64,000 bases of DNA from Hanamia caeni (GTDB taxonomy: Bacteria > Bacteroidota > Bacteroidia > Chitinophagales > Chitinophagaceae): positions 186,001-250,000 of the forward strand of contig NZ_RJJR01000001.1 of the NCBI RefSeq assembly GCF_003721595.1, read 5' to 3'. Made by a program: the position numbers and the translations under genes. This document shows, in pieces, positions 34,704-43,306 of this stretch (position 1 is the stretch's first letter; each line of letters begins with the position of its first letter). The notes beneath the pieces are model-generated. The model ran no database searches, was not told where the DNA came from, and saw nothing but the letters and a program-made list of their open reading frames with translations.

Positions 34704-36038
34704 CTATGAATATTCCGGTGATTTCTCTTTTTTTGTAAAATAAATAACCCCGATTATTCCTGAAATAATGAGCGCTGAAGAAATTAGCTCAGCCTGAGTT
34801 GGATGAAATCCAAAAATAGAATACTGCGTATCAACCCTTATTTTTTCAATAAAAAATCTTTCAATTCCATTCATGATAAGGTAAATGCAAAATAAAACTC
34901 CCGGTACTTTTATGTTCTTTCGTATCCCCCATAAGATGAAAAATAAAATGAAGCAGGTGATGATTTCGTACAAAGGCGTAGGAAAAACCGGCAATGGTAA
35001 AGCCCTGCAATATTTTCCTTCACAATCAGGAAGAACAATTCCGTCTTCATTTACATTGTGAGGAAAGGTGAAAGCGAAAAACCAGTCGGGAAGCCAGCCG
35101 GGCCCTCTAAAGCTTTCGTGGGGTACATTGTCGAGTGACGTATGAATACGATCCGTTACCATTGTGGTTGCTCCGTTAGGATCTGTAACTGTGCCCGACA
35201 AAAAATAAGTAGAATATTTCTGTAGATTCTGCCGGAATTCATCGGGCGCAGCCGGAACGACATGGCCGGGAACATCGGAAACATAAGCGCTGTTAAAAAC
35301 ACCCCAATCGCCATCGCCTGCAACCATACAGCCCATGCGGCCAATAGCGTAAGCAATCATTAGCGCAGGTGCAGCGGCGTCTACCAGGTGAAGCAAACCG
35401 ATGCCCTTCTTTTTTGCATAAATAAGAATAGCAATGGCAGCCACGATTAGTCCGCCATAAAATGTAAGTCCGCTTGGCGCAATTAAATTAGCAATCGGAT
35501 CAGCAATAAATCTGTCCCAGTTTTCAAGATTATCAAATATTTTAGCGCCGATAATACCGAACACCAAAGCAAATATCACAATATCGCCTACCCGGTCATG
35601 CGGCCAGATTCGAATCGTTCTTCTTTCAGGTTTGGCGAGCTTCTGTTTGCTTTTTTCCTTATATTTTAAATAAATAAGAACTCCGGCAATTATTAATCCA
35701 CCGAGCCAGCTTCCTTCAGAAGAAAAAATATATTCCTGGAGGTCTATTCCATGCTGGCGGCTGGCGATAAAGGCGCCGATTAATTTGTAGCCAAAAATAA
35801 ATCCAACGAGGCCATTAATAAATAATTCAGGAAAGGATGCAGGCTTACCGGTTGTGATGGTTTCTTCGCGCGGCAATAAAAGTCCCTGTTTTTCTTTCCT
35901 TTTTAATTCTTTTGTAAGAATCCAGGCCGCGGCAATAAACGAGAGAGCGACAAAGATTCCGAATGTATAAAAGATCTTAAAAGCGTTAACCTCCCAGCCA
36001 AACCAGTCCTTTAAAACAAAATATAAATTTGGATACAT
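34704..36038 (-). CDS. lgt: prolipoprotein diacylglyceryl transferase
   Basis: 444 residues with several membrane helices. The Lgt signature is seen in AIGRMGCMVAGDGDWG, and FPTPLYEIITCFILFFILW and IERFFIEKIRVDTQY match the C-terminal part. It moves diacylglycerol from phosphatidylglycerol to the Cys of lipoproteins. It is longer than enterobacterial Lgt (about 290) because of an N-terminal extension and a roughly 80-residue insertion after the signature, a form usual in Bacteroidota. It serves the many lipoproteins seen in this window. Confidence 0.92.
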   Translation of the reverse strand: MYPNLYFVLKDWFGWEVNAFKIFYTFGIFVALSFIAAAWILTKELKRKEKQGLLLPREETITTGKPASFPELFINGLVGFIFGYKLIGAFIASRQHGIDLQEYIFSSEGSWLGGLIIAGVLIYLKYKEKSKQKLAKPERRTIRIWPHDRVGDIVIFALVFGIIGAKIFDNLENWDRFIADPIANLIAPSGLTFYGGLIVAAIAILIYAKKKGIGLLHLVDAAAPALMIAYAIGRMGCMVAGDGDWGVFNSAYVSDVPGHVVPAAPDEFRQNLQKYSTYFLSGTVTDPNGATTMVTDRIHTSLDNVPHESFRGPGWLPDWFFAFTFPHNVNEDGIVLPDCEGKYCRALPLPVFPTPLYEIITCFILFFILWGIRKNIKVPGVLFCIYLIMNGIERFFIEKIRVDTQYSIFGFHPTQAELISSALIISGIIGVIYFTKKEKSPEYS

Positions 36039-36097
36039 GTTTGTCTTTTAGCTTTGGAAAAAATCATTGCCGATCTTTTACAAAAAAGAAATAAAAA

Positions 36098-36128
36098 TAA
36101 AAACCTTCAAAATTATGAAGGTTTTATT
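36098..36128 (-). terminator. terminator of the bacilliredoxin gene
   Basis: AAAACCTTCA and TGAAGGTTTT pair perfectly around a 6-base AT loop, with a TTTTTATTTTTA run following on the minus strand, 14 bases after the stop at 36142. Confidence 0.75.
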
Positions 36129-36141
36129 TTAAAAAAAGTAT

Positions 36142-36555
36142 TTAGCAATAAGCTTCAAAAGCTGCAGAAAGATTATTTGCAATCATTGTGGCTGTAGCGC
36201 CTTCAATATTGTGCCTTTCAAGAAAATGCACAAGCTCCCCATTTTTAAATAAAGCTACAGAAGGGGATGATGGTGGATAAGGCAAAAGATGTTCGCGAAC
36301 TTTTTGGACTGCTTCAAAATCAAATCCGGCAAAAGATGTTGCAAGATGATTGGGTTTTTTTTGGCTCGATTCCAAAGCAAGTAATACTCCGGGCCGTGCA
36401 GTGCCTGCTGAGCAACCACACACCGAGTTAATTACGAATAATGTTGTGCCTTCTTTTTTTAACTCTGCCTCAACCTGTTCGGGGGTAACCAGATCTTCAA
36501 ACCCATTTTCGGTTAATTCCTCTTTCATGGGAATTACAATTTCCTGTGGATACAT
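36142..36555 (-). CDS. BrxA/BrxB-type bacilliredoxin
   Basis: 137 residues of the BrxA/BrxB (former DUF1094) family. The conserved CGC motif appears in VINSVCGCSAGTARPG, replacing the CxxC of ordinary thioredoxins, and PSSPSVALFKNGELVHFLERH is the usual C-terminal thioredoxin-like part. It removes bacillithiol from mixed disulfides on proteins. The start MYPQEIV is standard. A TAnnTTTG box lies 27 bases upstream. Together with the YfiT and YtxJ genes it supports bacillithiol metabolism. In some Bacteroidota the cofactor is only inferred. Confidence 0.88.
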   Translation of the reverse strand: MYPQEIVIPMKEELTENGFEDLVTPEQVEAELKKEGTTLFVINSVCGCSAGTARPGVLLALESSQKKPNHLATSFAGFDFEAVQKVREHLLPYPPSSPSVALFKNGELVHFLERHNIEGATATMIANNLSAAFEAYC

Positions 36556-36581
36556 ACGCGTTAATTTTTAATTTCAGTGTG

Positions 36582-36589
36582 CAAATTTA
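36582..36589 (-). promoter_or_regulatory. promoter box of the bacilliredoxin gene
   Basis: TAAATTTG on the minus strand matches TAnnTTTG, 27 bases upstream of the ATG. Confidence 0.45.
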
Positions 36590-36769
36590 CAACAGTTTCT
36601 TCTTTTAATGACATACGAATATCATAAAACTTTGGAAATAATGTCATACAAAAATTAATTATAAGACATTTTGTCTCAATAAGTTAGCAATATTTCAGGT
36701 AAAAGCGGTTGGTATTTAATTTGACTGATAGTAGTAAATTTTAATAACAAAAAAACACAAAATAGTATT

Positions 36770-37198
36770 ATGACAGCCTTAAAATTCAACCAGCCAACAT
36801 TGAAAACTATTGACAGTTTTCTTGACAATTTATTGAGCGAAATGCCTGTTGTCAATCAAAACAGTAATTTCAACTTCCCTGCTGTGAACATTACCGAAAC
36901 GAAGGATAATTATGAATTGGATTTAAATGTTCCCGGCAGAAACAAAGAAGATTTTAAAATTACTGTTGACAAAAATGTGCTAACTGTTTCTTACGAAAAG
37001 AAAGAAGAGCAAAAAGACGACAGCAAAAAATTCATTAAAAAGGAATTCAGCAGCCGCTCTTTCAAACGATCTTTCAACCTTGATGAAAAAATAAACGCTG
37101 AAGCAATTAATGCAAAGTATGAAAACGGAATTTTATCATTGACTCTTCCTATAAAAGAGGAAGTAAAAGTGATGCCCAAAGAAATTGCAGTAAGCTAA
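36770..37198 (+). CDS. Hsp20-family small heat shock protein
   Basis: 142 residues with an alpha-crystallin domain at about 40-130: NITETKDNYELDLNVPGRNK, FKITVDKNVLTVSYEKKEE and YENGILSLTLPIKEE. It ends with a short tail (VMPKEIAVS) holding an I/V-x-I/V-like element that links subunits. It is an ATP-independent holdase against protein aggregation. The upstream 200 bases hold ATGACATAC/ATGTCATAC copies and GACATTTTGTC, possible control sites, but no known operator is recognised. It has its own terminator. Confidence 0.92.
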   Translation: MTALKFNQPTLKTIDSFLDNLLSEMPVVNQNSNFNFPAVNITETKDNYELDLNVPGRNKEDFKITVDKNVLTVSYEKKEEQKDDSKKFIKKEFSSRSFKRSFNLDEKINAEAINAKYENGILSLTLPIKEEVKVMPKEIAVS

Positions 37199-37218
37199 TG
37201 ACGTAATCAGGAATATTA

Positions 37219-37252
37219 TAAAAACCTTCTCTTATCCGGGAAGGTTTTTTTA
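37219..37252 (+). terminator. terminator of the hsp20 gene
   Basis: AAAACCTTC and GAAGGTTTT pair around a 10-base loop (TCTTATCCGG), followed by TTTTTA. It begins about 20 bases after the stop at 37198. Confidence 0.8.
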
Positions 37253-37297
37253 TAGTAAAAGCACAAATCAAATTGATTTTTATTCCAAAAAGCCAAA

Positions 37298-38695
37298 CTA
37301 TTTATATCCCAATATTTTCAACATGCTTTGGGCGCTCTGCTGCTTTGCATACAGCCAGTCTACCAGCTTGCCATTTTTATCGTAATCCAAAACAACATAT
37401 TTTGGCGAAGGTATTAGGCAATGTTTGATTCCCCCATAACCGCTTATTTGGTCCTGGTACGCGCCGGTATGAAAAAAGCCGACATACAACGGTTCACCGT
37501 CGCCTATTTTAGGTAAAAAGACTTCGTTGATATGTTCTTCCGAATCATAATAATCATGGCTGTCGCAGGTGATGCCGCCAAGCGTTACTCTCTGGTATTC
37601 ATTTTCCCATTTATTAATGGGCAGCATTAAAAATTTTTCGCCAATGCCCCATGTGTCGGGCAGGGTGGTGATGAAAGAAGAATCTATCATGTACCATGTT
37701 TCACGGTCGTTTTGCCGTTTTTCGCCTATCACACTGTAAATGTGCGCCATACTTTCGCCTACGGTATAACTGCCGAATTCAGTAAAAATATTGGGCATGG
37801 GCACTTTACTTTTTTTGCACCCGGCCTTGATATTTCTTACAATTTCGTTGATCATAAACTGGTAATCATAATCAAATCCCAAAGAATGTTTTATAGGAAA
37901 GCCGCCGCCAATATTTATCGAATCAAGTTCAGGACAAATCTTTCTGAGCTGGCAATACAGGTTAATAACCTTATTTAGTTCGCTCCAATAATAAATATCA
38001 TCTTTAATTCCTTTGTTCAAAAAAATATGAAGCATCTTTAACTGAAAACGATGTTCATTTCCTTCAATTTCATCTACATAAAATTCAAGAATATCTTTTG
38101 CGCGTATGCCTAACCGTGAGGTATAAAACGGAAAGTTGGGTTCTTCCTCAGCAGCTACCCGGATGCCGATATTAAAAGGAACCCTTACTGATTTTCGATA
38201 GGCTTTCAGCTCTTCTTTATTATCGAGAACAGGGATCACATTTTTAAATCCTGTATTAATTAGTCGTGCAATCCGGCTTGTATAACTTTTTTGCTTAAAT
38301 CCATTGCAAATTATAAACGTATCCTTGGTGATTTTTTTTCTTGCAAATAATTTATGAATGATCTCAATGTCATAAGCATAGCTTGTTTCCAGGTGAATAT
38401 TGTGTTTCAACGCTTCTTCCACGATAAATGAAAAATGCGAACTTTTGGTGCAATAACAATAATTATATTTTCCTTCGTACTTATGCTTCTTGAATGCATT
38501 TGCAAACATTTTTTTAGCCTTATTAATTTGCATCCCTATTTTCGGCAGATAGGTAAATTTCAGCGGCGTTCCATATTTATCAATCAGGGCTTTTACATCT
38601 ACATCATTGTATTCCAAATATCCATCCTTAAGATCAAAACCTTCCTGGGGGAAATTGAACGTTTGATCTACGAGGTCGTTATAGCTGTTATTCAT
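37298..38695 (-). CDS. speA: arginine decarboxylase (short Bacteroidota type, fold III PLP enzyme)
   Basis: 465 residues. The PLP lysine is in YNYCYCTKSSHF (about residue 84), the phosphate-binding glycine run in INIGGGFPIKH, and the substrate-site Cys-Asp in GGITCDSHDYYD. The enzyme converts arginine to agmatine for polyamine synthesis. It is shorter than enterobacterial SpeA (about 658) since the inserted helical domain is small or missing; this form is common in Bacteroidota. No other polyamine gene is adjacent. A TAnnTTTG box lies 33 bases upstream. A related decarboxylase acting on another amino acid cannot be excluded. Confidence 0.82.
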   Translation of the reverse strand: MNNSYNDLVDQTFNFPQEGFDLKDGYLEYNDVDVKALIDKYGTPLKFTYLPKIGMQINKAKKMFANAFKKHKYEGKYNYCYCTKSSHFSFIVEEALKHNIHLETSYAYDIEIIHKLFARKKITKDTFIICNGFKQKSYTSRIARLINTGFKNVIPVLDNKEELKAYRKSVRVPFNIGIRVAAEEEPNFPFYTSRLGIRAKDILEFYVDEIEGNEHRFQLKMLHIFLNKGIKDDIYYWSELNKVINLYCQLRKICPELDSINIGGGFPIKHSLGFDYDYQFMINEIVRNIKAGCKKSKVPMPNIFTEFGSYTVGESMAHIYSVIGEKRQNDRETWYMIDSSFITTLPDTWGIGEKFLMLPINKWENEYQRVTLGGITCDSHDYYDSEEHINEVFLPKIGDGEPLYVGFFHTGAYQDQISGYGGIKHCLIPSPKYVVLDYDKNGKLVDWLYAKQQSAQSMLKILGYK

Positions 38696-38727
38696 TCAAA
38701 ACTTTTAAGATTTTAAAAAATTATGTA

Positions 38728-38735
38728 CAAATGTA
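38728..38735 (-). promoter_or_regulatory. promoter box of the arginine decarboxylase gene
   Basis: TACATTTG on the minus strand matches TAnnTTTG, 33 bases upstream of the ATG. Confidence 0.45.
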
Positions 38736-38756
38736 ATAGAATGAATAATTACTCTA

Positions 38757-38790
38757 TAAAAAAACCGTTCCGGATTTTGACGGAACGGTT
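38757..38790 (-). terminator. terminator of the rpmI-rplT transcript
   Basis: AACCGTTCCG (38763-38772) and CGGAACGGTT (38781-38790) pair perfectly around GATTTTGA. On the minus strand TTTTTTTAT follows. It lies 26 bases beyond the rplT stop. Confidence 0.85.
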
Positions 38791-38815
38791 GCAAAACAAA
38801 AAAATGGGATGAAAT

Positions 38816-39160
38816 CTATTTTACTGACTGAACCAGGTTTTTAAAACTTTCCGGTTCGTTCATAGCCATATCAGCAAGCACTTTCCTGTTGAGTCCAATA
38901 TTTTTTTCATTTAATTTATTAATAAACTGGCTGTAAGTAATTCCTTCTTCCCTTACAGCAGCGTTGATACGAGCGATCCAAAGGGCACGATATTCACGTT
39001 TTTTCAGCTTACGGCCTACGTAGCTATAGGTAAGCCCTTTTTCCATTACATTCTTCGCAACGGTGTAAACGTTTTTTCTTTTTCCATAATAGCCTTTGGC
39101 GGCTTTAAGTATTCTTTTTCTCCTTGCCCTTGATGCTACTGCATTTGATGAACGTGGCAT
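38816..39160 (-). CDS. rplT: 50S ribosomal protein L20
   Basis: 114 residues with the L20 signature: the basic N-terminal tail [19 protein letters not shown], then [16 protein letters not shown] and the globular C-terminal part ([26 protein letters not shown]). It binds 23S rRNA early in assembly and, in several bacteria, represses its own mRNA leader. Normal length. It follows rpmI by 55 bases. The usual infC upstream of rpmI is not present here. Confidence 0.96.
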   Translation of the reverse strand: MPRSSNAVASRARRKRILKAAKGYYGKRKNVYTVAKNVMEKGLTYSYVGRKLKKREYRALWIARINAAVREEGITYSQFINKLNEKNIGLNRKVLADMAMNEPESFKNLVQSVK

Positions 39161-39215
39161 AATATAATATTTTTAATTTTTTGAAATTGTTATCTTAATT
39201 TTTCTTCTTAAACCA

Positions 39216-39413
39216 TTATTTCATTCTGAGCAGCCTCAAGACGAATGGCCTGTTTGCATCACTGATAGTTCCCTTCTTGCGAAGCGCACGTTTGCGTTTA
39301 GTTGATTTTTTGGTAAGAATGTGGCGTTTGAAAGATTTCTGATAAGTAATTTCACCCGTTCCGGTTACTTTGAAGCGCTTCTTGGCGCTGGAGTTGGTTT
39401 TAACCTTTGGCAT
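39216..39413 (-). CDS. rpmI: 50S ribosomal protein L35
   Basis: 65 residues from the ATG at 39413, giving the standard start [20 protein letters not shown] and the standard length. The frame stays open upstream to 39506, but that part lies in the leader and is not L35-like. It ends [12 protein letters not shown]35 is a small basic large-subunit protein. It is co-transcribed with rplT. Its leader carries a promoter box and a hairpin (separate entry) that may regulate both genes. Confidence 0.95.
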   Translation of the reverse strand: MPKVKTNSSAKKRFKVTGTGEITYQKSFKRHILTKKSTKRKRALRKKGTISDANRPFVLRLLRMK

Positions 39414-39535
39414 TTTACAATATTTTATTTTTACACCCTCGCCGGCGCCCCGAACAGACGGGAACTTATGGAGCCATGTGGGTAATATGTTTTTAGAAAA
39501 GCCCATTCAGCCAAAACATAAAATGCTGAAAGGGC
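39414..39535 (-). promoter_or_regulatory. rpmI-rplT leader with hairpin, possible ribosomal-protein autoregulatory site
   Basis: On the minus strand the arms GCCCTTTCAGC and GCTGAATGGGC (39535-39525 and 39511-39501) pair with one mismatch around a 13-base loop and are followed by TTTTCTA. A second hairpin CCCG/CGGG lies at 39449-39462. The first could terminate upstream transcription or act as an attenuator for rpmI-rplT, since L20 is known to control its own leader in other bacteria. Confidence 0.4.
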
Positions 39536-39537
39536 TG

Positions 39538-39545
39538 CAAAAGTA
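39538..39545 (-). promoter_or_regulatory. promoter box of rpmI-rplT
   Basis: TACTTTTG on the minus strand matches TAnnTTTG and implies a leader of about 120 bases before rpmI. Confidence 0.5.
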
Positions 39546-39593
39546 ATAAAACGTTTTGAAAAAAATTGATAAACTTCAAGGAAAAACGCAACG

Positions 39594-40541
39594 TTATCCT
39601 ATTCTAATAATAATTTTTCCATCTGTACTGTGCGATTCAATGGCTTTGTGCGCTTCAGCTATTTCGTCAAGGTTAAAAATCTTGTCGATTTTTACGATTA
39701 ATTTTTTTTGTGCCATCAGCGAAGCTATTTGCCTCATTTGTTCTCCATCGGGATGCATCATCGGCCAAATGAGATCTATATTTCTTTCCTCGGCGAGCCT
39801 TATGGCTTCCGGGTCATTTTTAGTGGACGAAGGAAGGCAAACCACTTTTCCGCCTTTTTTTACACACAAGAATGAGCGGTATAAAACATCGCCGCCCATG
39901 GCATCTAAAACGGCATCGCCGTTTTTGAAAACCTCTTCAAATTTTTCCTTTTTATAATTAATGAACTGGTCAACGCCAATCTGTTTTAAAAATGCCTCAT
40001 TTTTTTCTGACGCAGTGCCTGCCACAAATGCTCCATTTAATTTTGCAAATTGAACAGCAAGATGGCCAACGCCGCCAGCGGCAGCTTGTATCAAAACCTT
40101 TTGTCCTTTTATAATTTTCAAATGTTCATTAATCGCCTGGTACGCAGTAAGGCCTGCAAGAGGCACGGCGGCAGCATCTTCAAATGAAACATCCGAAGGC
40201 TTTTTTGTTAAAAGTTTCGGATCAGCTATTGCAAATTCTGCATAGGTTTTTCCCAATCCCGGAAATCCTATGCAGCCAAAAACTTCATCGCCACTTTTAA
40301 ATTGAGAAACATTTTTCCCAGCGCTTTCAATCGTTCCGCTTACATCCCAACCTAATATGGCAGGCAACTTCAGGGTTTTGGCTCTGGCATTGGTCCCGGC
40401 TCTCACCTTCGCATCTACAGGATTTATTCCCGCAAATTTTATTTTAATCAAAACCTCCTCATCGCCTGGAACGGGTTTTTCCATTGTGACGTTTTGTAAA
40501 ACTTCAGGCGGTCCAAATTCACTGATGATAACGGCTTTCAT
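39594..40541 (-). CDS. quinone oxidoreductase-like NADP-dependent dehydrogenase
   Basis: 315 residues of the zinc-independent MDR/quinone reductase branch. The N-terminal GroES-like part (KAVIISEFGPPEVLQ, IKFAGINPVDAKVRAG, LGWDVSGTIESAGKNV) is followed by a Rossmann fold with IQAAAGGVGHLAVQFAKL (AxxGxxG). The structural and catalytic zinc Cys of alcohol dehydrogenases are absent. It probably reduces quinones or enones with NADPH. It is transcribed together with, and 17 bases downstream of, the NDH-2 gene. Confidence 0.88.
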   Translation of the reverse strand: MKAVIISEFGPPEVLQNVTMEKPVPGDEEVLIKIKFAGINPVDAKVRAGTNARAKTLKLPAILGWDVSGTIESAGKNVSQFKSGDEVFGCIGFPGLGKTYAEFAIADPKLLTKKPSDVSFEDAAAVPLAGLTAYQAINEHLKIIKGQKVLIQAAAGGVGHLAVQFAKLNGAFVAGTASEKNEAFLKQIGVDQFINYKKEKFEEVFKNGDAVLDAMGGDVLYRSFLCVKKGGKVVCLPSSTKNDPEAIRLAEERNIDLIWPMMHPDGEQMRQIASLMAQKKLIVKIDKIFNLDEIAEAHKAIESHSTDGKIIIRIG

Positions 40542-40558
40542 AATTTATTTTATTAAAG

Positions 40559-41824
40559 TCAATTGCATTCTGAGCGCTTTTTTGGCCTGATGATTAACCG
40601 TAAAGTAGGATTATTGGTAATGAATGACCAAAACCAGCTAAAAGCCAGCTTCACTTTATTCCTGAAACCTACCAGCGGAATAATGTGAACAAACAGCCAA
40701 ATCAGCCAGGCAAAAAAACCGGTGAAAGAAACTTTGGGAAGGTCTGCTACGGCTTCATATTTTGATATAATGGCCATGCTTCCTTTGTTGTTGTAGGCAA
40801 AAGGTTTTAGTTCTTTGCCGGATTCCATTCTCCTAAAATTTTCACCTAAAACTGTTCCCTGTTGAATGGCCACTTGTGCGAGTTGCGGATGACCGTCAGG
40901 ATAATTTTTATCTGTGGTTTGCAAACAAATATCGCCAATCGCAAATATATTATTGGATTCCTTTACTTTGTTGTACTCATCCACCAGTATTCTTCTGCCA
41001 CGCCCCACCTGTGAAGGCAATATTCCCGGTACTTCACGCCCCGTTACACCCGTAGTCCAGATTAATGAATTAGTTGGAATTCTTGTGCCATTAGCCAAAA
41101 CAACCTCTCCGTTTTCATAATCCTTTACGATAGCATTCAGCGTAATTTCAACGCCCAAATTTTTCAACACTTTTTCAGATGCTTTCTGGGCGGTGTGGCT
41201 CATTGGCCCGAGCAGTGTTGGTGAGGCATCTATCAAATGGATTTTGGAAATGCCTCTGTGAATTTCCGGATATTCATTTCTGAGAATTGTTCGGCCCATT
41301 TCTGCCAGCATGCCCGCGATTTCTACACCAGACGGCCCTCCGCCAGCTATCACAATATTTAATAGCCTTTGCTTTTCCTTGGCGTCTTTGGTAATGGCAG
41401 CTTTTTCAAGATTCAGCAACAGGTGATTCCGCATATTGATAGCATCATCAATTGACTTCATCGGCAGGGCAGAATTTTTTACATTTTGTATCCCGAAAAA
41501 ATTCGTTTCCGTTCCAACCGCAATTACGAGATAATCATACTCCAGCGTCCCATTCGTTGTTTCAATTTTATTTTCTTCCGGTATTACTTTGGTAAGCGCG
41601 CCATAATGAAAATGCATATTTCTTTTTCCTTCAATCATTCTGCGGTAGGGATAGCTGATATTAGAGGGCTCAATAAAAGCGGTAGCCACCTGGTAGAGCA
41701 AGGGAGGGAAGAAATGATAATTATCCGGGTCTACAATTGTGACATCAAATCTGCGGTCTTTCCATAATTTTTTCATTAGATTAATTCCGCCAAAGCCGCC
41801 ACCCACCACTATTATTTTTTTCAC
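40559..41824 (-). CDS. ndh: type II NADH:quinone oxidoreductase (NDH-2-like)
   Basis: 421 residues from a GTG start at 41824. The FAD Rossmann motif IIVVGGGFGGINLMKKLW opens the protein and the NADH-binding motif IVIAGGGPSGVEIAG lies at about 165-180. LLYQVATAFIEPSNISYPYR and QVAIQQGTVLGENF are typical of NDH-2, and a hydrophobic, amphipathic C-terminus (FFAWLIWLFVHIIPLVGF) anchors it to the membrane. It passes electrons from NADH to the quinone pool without pumping protons. It leads the operon with the quinone oxidoreductase-like gene. Confidence 0.9.
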   Translation of the reverse strand: MKKIIVVGGGFGGINLMKKLWKDRRFDVTIVDPDNYHFFPPLLYQVATAFIEPSNISYPYRRMIEGKRNMHFHYGALTKVIPEENKIETTNGTLEYDYLVIAVGTETNFFGIQNVKNSALPMKSIDDAINMRNHLLLNLEKAAITKDAKEKQRLLNIVIAGGGPSGVEIAGMLAEMGRTILRNEYPEIHRGISKIHLIDASPTLLGPMSHTAQKASEKVLKNLGVEITLNAIVKDYENGEVVLANGTRIPTNSLIWTTGVTGREVPGILPSQVGRGRRILVDEYNKVKESNNIFAIGDICLQTTDKNYPDGHPQLAQVAIQQGTVLGENFRRMESGKELKPFAYNNKGSMAIISKYEAVADLPKVSFTGFFAWLIWLFVHIIPLVGFRNKVKLAFSWFWSFITNNPTLRLIIRPKKRSECN

Positions 41825-42167
41825 TGCTTTTTTTTTTACTTTTTAGTAATCTCTAAAATTAGAGAATGTGTTATTTTTAGCGTTACCACATCAGGAATAT
41901 TTTCTTATCCTTTTATCATTTCTGGAATATCTCAAATTTTGTTCCTCAATTATTTGGCAGTGATGGAAACAGACAGCACGTCATCAATTAAATTTCTAAT
42001 AAGTAAAATAAAAGGCTGATTTATTTGTTCTTTTACTGTTCCAGGACCTTTATGGCTATTTATAAATTTGAAATGTTTTCGCCGGCGATGTACTCTTTGT
42101 TGCCAATCCGTCAAAAAAGAAAGTAAATTTGAAAAAGAAAATTTATTTACCATTTCAATACTACATA
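41825..42167. other. 343-base intergenic region between ndh and zf-UBP gene
   Basis: Divergent promoters for both neighbours are expected here. A minus-strand frame at 41950-42153 exists but its composition is not protein-like and no family is recognised. I see no RNA gene or repeat. Confidence 0.5.
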
Positions 42168-42440
42168 ATGGAAGACAATATTTGCGGGCACATAGAAGAG
42201 ATTAAAGAACTCAAACTACCGAAAGACCTTATTTGCGAAGAATGTATTAAGACCGGCGACACGTGGGTGCATTTAAGAACCTGCCAAACTTGCGGTGTTA
42301 CTTTGTGTTGCGATTCATCGCCTAATCAACACATGAGCAAACATTTTCATCATACGCATCATCCTGTGGTGATTTCAGCGCAGCCCGGCGAAAAATGGCT
42401 GTGGTGTTATGAAGACGAAGTAATGGTAGAATATGAATAA
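42168..42440 (+). CDS. UBP-type zinc finger protein
   Basis: 90 residues from the ATG at 42168 (an in-frame TTG at 42129 is less likely). The zinc ligands are arranged as in zf-UBP: CGHIEEIKEL, LICEECIKTG, LRTCQTCGVTLCCDSS and HMSKHFHHTHHPVV. In eukaryotes this finger binds the free C-terminus of ubiquitin; bacterial members are stand-alone and their ligand is unknown. The C-terminus EKWLWCYEDEVMVEYE is usual. It stands alone. Confidence 0.85.
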   Translation: MEDNICGHIEEIKELKLPKDLICEECIKTGDTWVHLRTCQTCGVTLCCDSSPNQHMSKHFHHTHHPVVISAQPGEKWLWCYEDEVMVEYE

Positions 42441-42463
42441 TCAAAAGTCTCTGTGCAAGCTTG

Positions 42464-43231
42464 TCAGAAATATCTTTTAATGATGCGCAATTTGTGAGTT
42501 CGTTGTTTTGTTTCCAGGTTCAAAATGCCTTCAGTGTCTATTTTGTCAATCCGTACTTTGCCGGCTGAATGGATAATTTCATTTTCATTTAGTAAAATGC
42601 CTACGTGTGTAATGCGGCCCTCTTCATTGTCGAAAAAAGCAAGGTCGCCACAATGCGCTTCCTGCAAAAAGTTAACTGCTGTGCCTTGCTCTGCCTGCTG
42701 CCATGCATCTCTTGGCAAAGAATAATTTAAAAATTTATATACCATTTGCGTGTAACCACTACAGTCAATACCAAATACAGATTTGCCTCCCCATAAATAA
42801 GACGTATTTAAAAATTTGAATGCTATCTGTTTGATAAGCTTCGCATTGATTTTAATTTCTTCAGGCTCCCAGGTCTTACCCTTAAAGTGAACCAGATTTT
42901 TTCTCCAGAAAGCCGTTCCGTTTTTGAAAGCGCTTACTGCGCTTCCCATTGGCACATACATAATATGTCCATTATAGTCCACTTCATTTATCCATTCCTG
43001 GGTAAGGCCTTTGTCATTTTTATTAAAAATATCTTCATCAATAGGAACCACATGGCTTTGCTGCACCCAGCCCTCGTATCCGTCAAACCTTAATTGAATT
43101 TTTATCCAATCATCTTTTTTTTCAATCACAAAAGATTTTTCACCAAACAGTTGTTGCGACACCATTTCCGATTTATGTGAAGGCTCGGATCTCATGGGGC
43201 TGGCGCCTACACAACACACTAAATATTCCAT
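42464..43231 (-). CDS. NlpC/P60 cell-wall endopeptidase with SH3-like domains
   Basis: 255 residues from the ATG at 43231; an upstream in-frame TTG (43255) would overlap the promoter box at 43253-43260, so the ATG is preferred. Bacterial SH3-like parts (SEPSHKSEMVSQQLFGEKS, DDWIKIQLRFDGYEGWV) precede an NlpC/P60 domain with catalytic Cys in GIDCSGYTQ, His in HVGILLNE and a third polar residue downstream. It cuts D-Glu/meso-DAP peptide bonds. No signal peptide is seen, so it may act on recycled muropeptides or be exported otherwise. Confidence 0.88.
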   Translation of the reverse strand: MEYLVCCVGASPMRSEPSHKSEMVSQQLFGEKSFVIEKKDDWIKIQLRFDGYEGWVQQSHVVPIDEDIFNKNDKGLTQEWINEVDYNGHIMYVPMGSAVSAFKNGTAFWRKNLVHFKGKTWEPEEIKINAKLIKQIAFKFLNTSYLWGGKSVFGIDCSGYTQMVYKFLNYSLPRDAWQQAEQGTAVNFLQEAHCGDLAFFDNEEGRITHVGILLNENEIIHSAGKVRIDKIDTEGILNLETKQRTHKLRIIKRYF

Positions 43232-43252
43232 AATATCTGTTGCAGTTTTGTG

Positions 43253-43260
43253 CAAATGTA
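43253..43260 (-). promoter_or_regulatory. promoter box of the NlpC/P60 gene
   Basis: TACATTTG on the minus strand matches TAnnTTTG, 22 bases upstream of the ATG at 43231. Confidence 0.5.
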
Positions 43261-43306
43261 ACTTATGGAATTTTATTAAGTTTACATCTAACTAAAAAAA
43301 GACTCT

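Noticed and set aside
41950..42153. Minus-strand open frame between ndh and the zf-UBP gene
   Set aside because: Overlaps a probable promoter region and has no recognisable domain.
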